NCBI GenBank assembly: GCA_964413755.1
Contig: CAYPTW010000112.1
Location: forward strand, 1-7,233
Direction: 5' to 3'
Origin: XN24 sp964413755
GTDB lineage: Bacteria; Pseudomonadota; Gammaproteobacteria; Steroidobacterales; XN24
Length of the DNA stretch: 7,233 nt
A model generated the notes under the pieces. The model had not been told where the DNA came from. It saw nothing but the letters and a program-made list of their open reading frames with translations, and did not search any database. Position 1 is the stretch's first letter; each line of letters begins with the position of its first letter. A program made the position numbers and the translations under genes. Of the stretch, positions 1 to 4,050 are shown in pieces.

Positions 1-80
1 CGCATTCTTGGGGGAACGGTTGGGGATTCGCTCCTTACGCCCGAAATAGATTCAGTAGGGCCGAAAAAGTTCCTTCCACC
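1..80. other. Unassigned intergenic sequence at window edge
   Basis: No coding signal, RNA gene or convincing promoter is visible here. A CCTTACG at 33-39 followed by GAAAT at 43-47 resembles the left arm of the palindromes described below, but no matching right arm follows, so it is not called as a repeat. Confidence 0.4.
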
Positions 81-90
81 GGGTCGGACC
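81..90 (+). repeat. Left terminal inverted repeat of the short element
   Basis: GGGTCGGACC, preceded by CC. The same 12 bases plus a following G occur at the left end of the larger element (2967-2979). Its reverse complement is at 333-342. Confidence 0.7.
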
Positions 91-120
91 GAGTTATGTG
101 ATTGATTGGTCTGTTTTTTT
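85..120 (+). terminator. Possible weak hairpin plus T-run at the element's left edge
   Basis: CGGACC (85-90) can pair with GGTCTG (108-113, one G-T pair) across a 17-nt loop, followed directly by a run of T to position 120. The larger element has the same pairing at 2973-2978 with 2987-2992 and GGTCTGTTT at 2987-2995, but without the long T-run. The stem is short and the loop long, so termination is doubtful. The shared GGTCTGTTT (108-116) is the firmer observation. Confidence 0.25.
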
Positions 121-144
121 AAAGCAAAAATCGTGACCTGGCGG

Positions 145-185
145 CCTTACGTGACACGAAATCGCGGGTTTCCTGTCATGTAACA
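145..185 (+). repeat. 41-nt REP-like palindrome, copy 1
   Basis: Positions 147-161 pair with 169-183 as a 15-position stem with one C-C mismatch and one G-T pair, around a 7-nt GC-rich loop (162-168). By eye it matches copy 2 at 32 of 41 positions. The right foot is degraded (ends AACA rather than AAGG). Confidence 0.8.
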
Positions 186-236
186 GCGTCCATCGCTCGA
201 AGACGCAGACTGGATGACGTTTTCCTGCGAAACTCG

Positions 237-277
237 CCTTACACGACACGAAACCGGGGGTTTTCTGTCACGCAAGG
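237..277 (+). repeat. 41-nt REP-like palindrome, copy 2
   Basis: It starts CCTTAC and ends CAAGG, with arms around a CCGGGGG loop. By eye it matches both copy 1 and copy 4 at 32 of 41 positions, and has the same orientation as copy 1 (G-rich loop on the + strand). Several A-C and C-A mismatches in the lower stem suggest drift. Confidence 0.8.
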
Positions 278-310
278 CCCGAAAACCCTTCCGATACCAA
301 GAGAAAATAA

Positions 311-1654
311 TTGCAAAACAGTCGGTTACCTTGGTCCGACCCGAGGGGGAGGCGGATCCTGCTGCTGGCGCTGCCGATCATCGGTGGCATGGTGTCGCAG
401 AACATCATGAACCTGGTCGACACCGCCATGGTCGGCACGCTCGGCGATGCCGCCCTAGGCGCCGTCGGGCTCGGCGGCTTCGCCAACTTCATGTTCATGG
501 CCCTGCTGCTCGGCCTGTCCACCGGCGTGCAGACCATCGCCGCACGCCGCAAAGGCGAGGGCGCGCACGACCAGACCGCGGTCGCCCTCAACGGCGGCCT
601 GCTGGTGCTGATCTGCGTCGCGCCGCCGCTCGCCGCGATCCTCTACTGGGCCATCCCGTCGATCTACCCCTACCTCAACAGCGACCCGGAAGTGATCGCG
701 CAAGGCGTGCCGTACCTGCAGGCGCGCGTGCTGGCGATGTTCTTCATGGGCGCCAACTTTGCTTTCAGAGGCTACTGGAACGGCATCGACCTGCCGCGCC
801 TGTACATGGGCACGCTCATCGTCATGCACGCCAGCAACATCTTCCTCAACTGGGTGCTGATTTTCGGCAACCTCGGCGCGCCCGCACTGGGCGTGCAGGG
901 CGCCGGCATCGCCTCGGCGCTTTCGACGGTGGTCGGCTTCAGCATCTACATCTTCCTCGGCTTCCGCCACGCCCGCGACGCCAGCTTCCTGCAGCGCGCG
1001 CCGAGCCGCGCCCACGTCGCCACGCTGCTGCGCCTGTCGCTGCCGACCGGCATCCAGCAGCTATTCTTCTCCACCGGCTTCGTGCTCACCTTCTGGATCA
1101 TCGGCCAGGTCGGCACGCGCGACATGGCGGCCGCGACCGTGATCCTGAACCTCACGCTGGTCGCGCTCCTGCCCGGCCTCGGCCTCGGCCTCGCCGCCTC
1201 GACCCTGGTGAGCCAGGCGCTCGGGCGCAACGACCCGGAAGACGCCGCGCGCTGGGGCTGGGAAGTGGCGCGCATCGGCATGATCGGCCTGGCGCTGCTC
1301 GGCCTGCCCGGCGCGATCTGGCCGGAGCTGATTCTCGGGGTGTTCATTCACGACCCCGAGACCATGGCCGTGGCGACCTTCCCCATGCGCCTGGTGGGGC
1401 TCGGCATGGCGGTGGAGGGGCTGGGCATGGTGATGATGCACAACCTGCTCGGCGCCGGCGACAACAAGCGCGTCATGAAAGTCGCCGTCATGGCGCAGTG
1501 GGGCCTGTTCCTGCCGCTGGCCTACCTGGTCGGCCCGGTGCTCGGGTTCGGGCTCGCGGTGATCTGGTGCCTGCAGGTCGGCTACCGCGCGGGCATGGCG
1601 GGGATGTTCACCTTGTTCTGGATGCGTCGCGGCTGGGTCGGGATCAAGGTCTGA
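311..1654 (+). CDS. MATE family multidrug/cation efflux transporter
   Basis: A 447-residue inner-membrane protein of normal length for MATE (NorM-like) exporters, which expel drugs or metabolites using Na+ or H+ gradients. Hydrophobic segments fit the family's twelve helices. The first helix carries LPIIGGMVSQNIMNLVDTAMVG, with Asp37 at the place of the conserved TM1 acidic residue used in cation coupling. The second half begins near residue 235 (LLRLSLPTGIQQ). Start choice: TAA at 308-310 blocks upstream extension, and the next in-frame ATG (389) would cut into TM1, so TTG at 311 is the only start that keeps the helix whole. The only Shine-Dalgarno candidate is a weak AAGAGA just upstream. 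Codons 1-10 lie within the flanking mobile element, so the original start may have been replaced. The substrate cannot be predicted. It converges with cbpM 30 bp downstream. Confidence 0.9.
   Translation: MQNSRLPWSDPRGRRILLLALPIIGGMVSQNIMNLVDTAMVGTLGDAALGAVGLGGFANFMFMALLLGLSTGVQTIAARRKGEGAHDQTAVALNGGLLVLICVAPPLAAILYWAIPSIYPYLNSDPEVIAQGVPYLQARVLAMFFMGANFAFRGYWNGIDLPRLYMGTLIVMHASNIFLNWVLIFGNLGAPALGVQGAGIASALSTVVGFSIYIFLGFRHARDASFLQRAPSRAHVATLLRLSLPTGIQQLFFSTGFVLTFWIIGQVGTRDMAAATVILNLTLVALLPGLGLGLAASTLVSQALGRNDPEDAARWGWEVARIGMIGLALLGLPGAIWPELILGVFIHDPETMAVATFPMRLVGLGMAVEGLGMVMMHNLLGAGDNKRVMKVAVMAQWGLFLPLAYLVGPVLGFGLAVIWCLQVGYRAGMAGMFTLFWMRRGWVGIKV
333..342 (-). repeat. Right terminal inverted repeat of the short element
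   Basis: GGTCCGACCC, the exact reverse complement of 81-90 and identical to 3914-3923. It lies inside the MATE reading frame, where it helps encode Trp-Ser-Asp-Pro (residues 8-11). Confidence 0.65.
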
Positions 1655-1664
1655 CAAAAGACCT
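1647..1664. terminator. Weak hairpin between convergent genes
   Basis: AGGTCT (1647-1652) and AGACCT (1659-1664) form a perfect 6-bp stem with a 6-nt loop, spanning the MATE stop codon in the 30-bp gap before cbpM ends. Neither strand has a proper U-tract after it, so bidirectional termination is only a possibility. Confidence 0.25.
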
Positions 1665-1684
1665 GGAAAAGCCTTCGCTGAACG

Positions 1685-1975
1685 CTAGCGCAGCCGCTGG
1701 ATCTCCTCCAGCAGGTCCAGCGCCAGCGCCACGCCCGGCAGGTTGACGTCGAGATCCTGGTGCAGCCGCAACGCCACCTGGGTGCGCCGCACGCTGCGCC
1801 CGGTGAAGCGCCACTCCGCGCGGCTCGGCCCGTGCGGCTCGATCACGCCCTCGGCCACCAGTGCGAGCACGAACTCCTCGCTCGCGTGGCACATGCGGCA
1901 CAGTTCCTCGAGCTCGAGCTCCAGCGTCTCGTCGAGCAGCTGGCCCATGAGGATGTCGAGTTCCTGGCGTGTCAT
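1685..1975 (-). CDS. cbpM: CbpM-like chaperone modulator (MerR-type helical fold)
   Basis: A 96-residue cytosolic protein with an acidic, leucine-rich amphipathic start (ELDILMGQLLDETLELELEEL), a central segment typical of CbpM (LCRMCHASEEFVLALVAEGVIEP) and a helical tail ending LLEEIQRLR. E. coli CbpM, about 101 residues, binds the J-domain of CbpA and blocks both its co-chaperone and DNA-binding activities; the same role is inferred here. The gene starts 13 bp after the cbpA stop, with a good GGGAGG ribosome site about 8 nt before the ATG, so the two genes should be co-transcribed in the order cbpA-cbpM as in E. coli. Similarity to the MerR helix-turn-helix fold is a family feature; DNA binding is not implied. 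Confidence 0.88.
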   Translation of the reverse strand: MTRQELDILMGQLLDETLELELEELCRMCHASEEFVLALVAEGVIEPHGPSRAEWRFTGRSVRRTQVALRLHQDLDVNLPGVALALDLLEEIQRLR

Positions 1976-1988
1976 GGCTCCGCCTCCC

Positions 1989-2960
1989 TCAGCTCTCGAG
2001 GTCGCGCCGCGGATTGAACGGCAGCTTGCGGCGCATTTCCTCGTACAGCGTGCGCGCGAACGACGAGTCGGCCGGCGGCGTGTCGATGCGCAGCGTCACG
2101 ATCTGGTCGCCCGGCGGGTTGCCCGGCAGGCCGCGACTCTTGAGCCGGAGGCGCCGACCCGATTGCGATCCGGCCGGAATCTTCAGCTCCACCGTGCCGC
2201 CCAGGGTGGGCACGCTGACCGCTTCGCCGAGCGCCGCTTCCCACGGCGTGACCGGCAGCGTCAACGAGATGTTGCGCCCATCGACCTCGAACAGGCGATG
2301 CGGTGCGAATCCTACCTCGAGGTACAGGTCACCGGCGGTGCCGCCGTTGGCTCCGGGCACGCCCTGGCCCGCGAGGCGGATGCGCTGGCCTTCGATCACG
2401 CCCTTGGGAATGGCGACGCGGATGTTGCGCTTGCTGCCGTTGGGGCTGCGCACCTCGATGGTGCGGCTGGCGCCGCGGAAGGCGTCTTCGAGCCCGATCT
2501 GCACGCGCGCATGCTGGTCTTCGCCGCGCATCGGCCCGGCCTGGCGGAAGTGGAACTCGCGCGCGCCCTGCGCGCCGCCCATGCCGCCCATCCCGGATGC
2601 GCGGCCGCGGCCGAACAGCGACTCGAAGAAGTCCGAGAAGCCGCCGAACTGCTCGCCGGCGCCGGCGCCCGGGCCGCCCGCCGGCCCTCGTTCGTAATAG
2701 AACCCGCCGCCGCCGGGCGGGGGACGGAACTCCTGCCCGGCCTTCCAGTTCTCGCCCAGCTGGTCGTAGGCGGCGCGCTTCTCGGGGTCCTTCAGGACCT
2801 CGTAGGCCTCGCCCACTTCCTTGAAGCGCGCCTCGGCGTCCGGTTCCTTGCTGACGTCCGGGTGGAACTTGCGCGCCAGCTTGCGGTAAGCGCGCTTGAT
2901 CTCGTCCGCGCTGGCACCGCGTTCCACGCCGAGCGTCTGGTAATAGTCCTTGAAGTCCAT
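1989..2960 (-). CDS. cbpA: CbpA-type DnaJ co-chaperone (class II Hsp40, curved-DNA-binding)
   Basis: 323 residues, against about 306 in E. coli CbpA. The order is J-domain (1-69) with the HPD motif at 33-35 that stimulates DnaK ATPase; a Gly/Phe-rich linker (about 72-135) with GGGGFYYERG and GMGGMGGAQG; then two C-terminal substrate-binding beta domains (about 145-315) containing DLYLEVGFAPHRLFEVDGRN. There is no CxxCxGxG zinc finger, which separates it from DnaJ itself. The following CbpM gene supports the CbpA assignment. Family knowledge gives roles as a DnaK partner in protein folding and as a stationary-phase nucleoid protein. The ATG at 2960 is preceded by only a weak GGAT-type site (GGATAAAG), because the inverted repeat of the RAYT element begins 8 bp upstream. 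The native promoter is therefore absent or displaced, and transcription may come from the element or the RAYT gene. Confidence 0.93.
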   Translation of the reverse strand: MDFKDYYQTLGVERGASADEIKRAYRKLARKFHPDVSKEPDAEARFKEVGEAYEVLKDPEKRAAYDQLGENWKAGQEFRPPPGGGGFYYERGPAGGPGAGAGEQFGGFSDFFESLFGRGRASGMGGMGGAQGAREFHFRQAGPMRGEDQHARVQIGLEDAFRGASRTIEVRSPNGSKRNIRVAIPKGVIEGQRIRLAGQGVPGANGGTAGDLYLEVGFAPHRLFEVDGRNISLTLPVTPWEAALGEAVSVPTLGGTVELKIPAGSQSGRRLRLKSRGLPGNPPGDQIVTLRIDTPPADSSFARTLYEEMRRKLPFNPRRDLES

Positions 2961-2968
2961 CTTTATCC

Positions 2969-2984
2969 GGGTCGGACCGTCGTA
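2969..2984 (+). repeat. Left 16-bp terminal inverted repeat of the RAYT element
   Basis: GGGTCGGACCGTCGTA, a perfect reverse complement of 3908-3923. It begins 8 bp upstream of the cbpA start codon. The first ten bases are shared with the ends of the short element. Confidence 0.8.
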
Positions 2985-3000
2985 GGGGTCTGTTTCTACG
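2981..3000 (+). repeat. Small subterminal hairpin CGTAG/CTACG with shared GGTCTGTTT
   Basis: CGTAG (2981-2985) and CTACG (2996-3000) pair around a 10-nt loop that contains most of GGTCTGTTT (2987-2995), a motif also found at 108-116 in the short element. The GTAG is notable because characterised RAYT enzymes recognise a GTAG-type tetranucleotide next to REP hairpins; a role here is only inferred. Confidence 0.3.
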
Positions 3001-3033
3001 GGATATTGGGGCGGAAAGAGGGCGTTTAAAGGC

Positions 3034-3074
3034 CCTTACATGCCACAGTTTAGGCTGTTTTGTGTCACGTAAGG
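3034..3074 (+). repeat. 41-nt REP-like palindrome, copy 3
   Basis: The left arm CCTTACATGCCACA pairs with the right arm TGTGTCACGTAAGG with few mismatches; the central 13 nt are the most diverged of the four copies. The transposase stop codon (TAA, 3036-3038 on the minus strand) lies in its left arm, so the repeat encodes the last 12 residues of the protein. Confidence 0.75.
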
Positions 3075-3806
3075 CGGCGTGTCAAGGACGTACGCCACAG
3101 ACGGCTCGCGCAGGTACGTCAGCCCGTCAGCCCGGGCCACCTCACGCCGCCATCCGCGTCCCCCGAGGTCGTGATGGACCTGGCGCAGGAATCCCTCCGC
3201 ACCCACCGCCAGGCTCTCGGTCCATGCCGCCTCGCGTCGGGTCCGGCCGGCCGCGAGCGCGTGCTCGGTCCAGCGGCGCAACCGGTCGCGCAGCACGTCC
3301 GGCGAGGGCGACCCCGTGAGTCGGCACAGCGCGGGGATGTCGATGACACGGTAGCGGCTCTTGCCGCGCTGGATCTCCCGGTAACCGCTCTCCGCCCACT
3401 GGCCGGGGTGCGTCACGGCACCGGCGCGCACCATGTTCAGGTCGATGTAGGTCATGCAGCGGACCAGGTGGCCGTCCGACTCCACTGCGGTGGCGTGGTA
3501 GCGGTCCTGCCAGAAGGCGCCGACGCGGCCGTTGCGCTCGTTGTAGGCCTGCGCCGTGCGGCCCGCGACCAGCTGCATGGACGCGGCGATCTCGCCTTCG
3601 CCGCGGTCGCGCACCAGGAGGTGGATGTGGTTGCGCGTCAGGATGTAATTGAGCACGCACAGGCCGTAGCGGCGGCGCGCCTGGTACAGCCAGTAGAGCC
3701 AGCGCCGACGGTCCTCGCGGCGGCCGAGCAGGAAATCGCGCTGGTGGCAGCGGTGCGTGATGTGCCAGACGTGGCCCGGGACGTAAACGCGGTTGGCGCG
3801 GGTCAT
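3036..3806 (-). CDS. RAYT: REP-associated tyrosine transposase (Y1/HUH, IS200-like family)
   Basis: 256 residues from the ATG at 3806, which has a strong AAGGAGG ribosome site 9 nt upstream; a longer frame to 4019 has no such support. The Y1_Tnp domain covers about residues 7-135: VYVPGHVWHITHRC at the start, the metal-binding HUH motif His60-Ile-His62 in RNHIHLLV, FWQDRYHA at 98-105, and the probable nucleophile Tyr120 in MTYIDLNMVRAG. The Tyr position and the following N-x-VRAG signature mark the RAYT branch, whose enzymes cut and join single-stranded REP hairpins. All catalytic residues are present, so it may be active. Residues 143-256 form a basic helical tail typical of the group. The last 12 residues are encoded by palindrome copy 3, and half of the ribosome site lies in copy 4. 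It reads toward cbpA, 75 bp away, with no clear terminator. Confidence 0.9.
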   Translation of the reverse strand: MTRANRVYVPGHVWHITHRCHQRDFLLGRREDRRRWLYWLYQARRRYGLCVLNYILTRNHIHLLVRDRGEGEIAASMQLVAGRTAQAYNERNGRVGAFWQDRYHATAVESDGHLVRCMTYIDLNMVRAGAVTHPGQWAESGYREIQRGKSRYRVIDIPALCRLTGSPSPDVLRDRLRRWTEHALAAGRTRREAAWTESLAVGAEGFLRQVHHDLGGRGWRREVARADGLTYLREPSVAYVLDTPPYVTQNSLNCGM

Positions 3807-3815
3807 CGGTCGTTG

Positions 3816-3822
3816 CCTCCTT
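3816..3822 (-). promoter_or_regulatory. RAYT ribosome binding site overlapping a palindrome
   Basis: On the minus strand this reads AAGGAGG, 9 nt before the ATG. Its first four bases (3819-3822) are the foot of the 41-nt palindrome copy 4, so folding of that hairpin in the mRNA leader would hide part of the site. This fixes the start of the transposase gene and suggests translational self-control. Confidence 0.75.
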
Positions 3823-3859
3823 GCGTGACCGGAAAACGGGGGTTTTGTGTAACGTAAGG
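3819..3859 (+). repeat. 41-nt REP-like palindrome, copy 4
   Basis: The left arm starts CCTTGCGTGAC and the right arm is GTTTTGTGTAACGTAAGG, around a G-rich loop. By eye it matches copy 2 at 32 of 41 positions, and its right arm is nearly identical to that of copy 3. It has the same orientation as the other three copies. Confidence 0.8.
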
Positions 3860-3907
3860 CGGGCTGGGAGTGATTTCCAGGCGGGATATGTAGGGGGTTC
3901 AGCAACT

Positions 3908-3923
3908 TACGACGGTCCGACCC
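3908..3923 (-). repeat. Right 16-bp terminal inverted repeat of the RAYT element
   Basis: TACGACGGTCCGACCC, a perfect reverse complement of 2969-2984; its outer ten bases are identical to 333-342. It lies 128 bp before the prsK start. Confidence 0.8.
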
Positions 3924-3949
3924 CTGGACTCCCCGGATCGTCAAGAATC

Positions 3950-3981
3950 TCGACACTGTTGTCGGGAAATCTTGCGATAAT
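3950..3981 (+). promoter_or_regulatory. Candidate sigma-70 promoter for prsK-prsR
   Basis: An extended -10 (TGC then GATAAT, 3973-3981) lies 69 bp before the prsK start. A TCGACA (3950-3955) resembles a -35 box, but the 20-nt spacer is longer than the usual 17, so recognition would lean on the extended -10. It begins 26 bp outside the RAYT element. Confidence 0.35.
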
Positions 3982-4050
3982 GCGACGCGAGTCACAGTCC
4001 CGTAGCCACGCTCGGCCACAATGACGGGTCAACATGAGGACTCCGCACGC

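Larger units (their letters stand above)
81..342 (+). mobile_element. Non-autonomous MITE-like derivative of the RAYT element (262 bp)
   Basis: The stretch is bounded by GGGTCGGACC (81-90) and its exact reverse complement GGTCCGACCC (333-342). It holds two 41-nt imperfect palindromes (145-185 and 237-277) in the same orientation, separated by 51 nt with no gene. The distance from each end to the nearest palindrome is 54 nt (left) and 55 nt (right), matching the transposase-carrying element at 2969-3923 (55 and 54). No target-site duplication is visible, as expected if an HUH/Y1 enzyme moved it. The inference is that this is an internally deleted copy mobilised in trans by a RAYT. Most of the 310 bases before the exporter gene belong to it. 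Confidence 0.65.
2969..3923 (-). mobile_element. RAYT-carrying REP element with 16-bp terminal inverted repeats (955 bp)
   Basis: The ends are a perfect 16-bp inverted pair (2969-2984 and 3908-3923; GGGTCGGACCGTCGTA on the left). Inside are a 41-nt palindrome (3034-3074), a Y1/HUH transposase gene, and a second 41-nt palindrome (3819-3859). End-to-palindrome spacings are 55 and 54 nt. The flanks (CTTTATCC left, CTGGACTC right) show no target duplication, as is usual for HUH enzymes. Known RAYT genes sit between REP palindromes as immobile or rarely mobile 'REPtron' units; the outer inverted repeats and the matching short copy at 81-342 suggest this version has defined ends and moved as a unit. 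Confidence 0.72.

Noticed and set aside
145..277. Two similar 41-nt units separated by 51 nt, superficially CRISPR-like
   Set aside because: There are only two degenerate copies, each is itself a hairpin, no cas genes are nearby, and matching copies flank the transposase; REP-like palindromes explain them better.
71..352. Target-site duplications around the short element, also sought around 2969-3923
   Set aside because: Flanking bases (TTCCACC/GAGGGGG and TTTATCC/CTGGACT) do not match; absence is expected for HUH enzymes and is not evidence against mobility.
214..1746. 510-codon open frame overlapping the exporter on the + strand
   Set aside because: The product is a low-complexity Arg/Ala/Pro/His-rich shadow of the MATE gene in another frame, with no recognisable domain.
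3060..3857. 265-codon + strand frame opposite the transposase
   Set aside because: It is antisense to a well-supported gene with intact catalytic motifs, and its translation has no recognisable features.
3955..3985. Sigma-54 promoter upstream of prsK
   Set aside because: A GG and a GC resembling -24/-12 elements are present, but the required 10-nt separation is not met.
3807..4019. N-terminal extension of the transposase frame up to 4019
   Set aside because: It would translate through palindrome copy 4 and beyond the element end, lacks a ribosome site, and the strong AAGGAGG marks ATG 3806 as the start.
4021..4050. Ten-residue upstream start for prsK at ATG 4021
   Set aside because: No ribosome site precedes it, the extra residues are not membrane-like, and ATG 4051 has AGGA at a workable distance.
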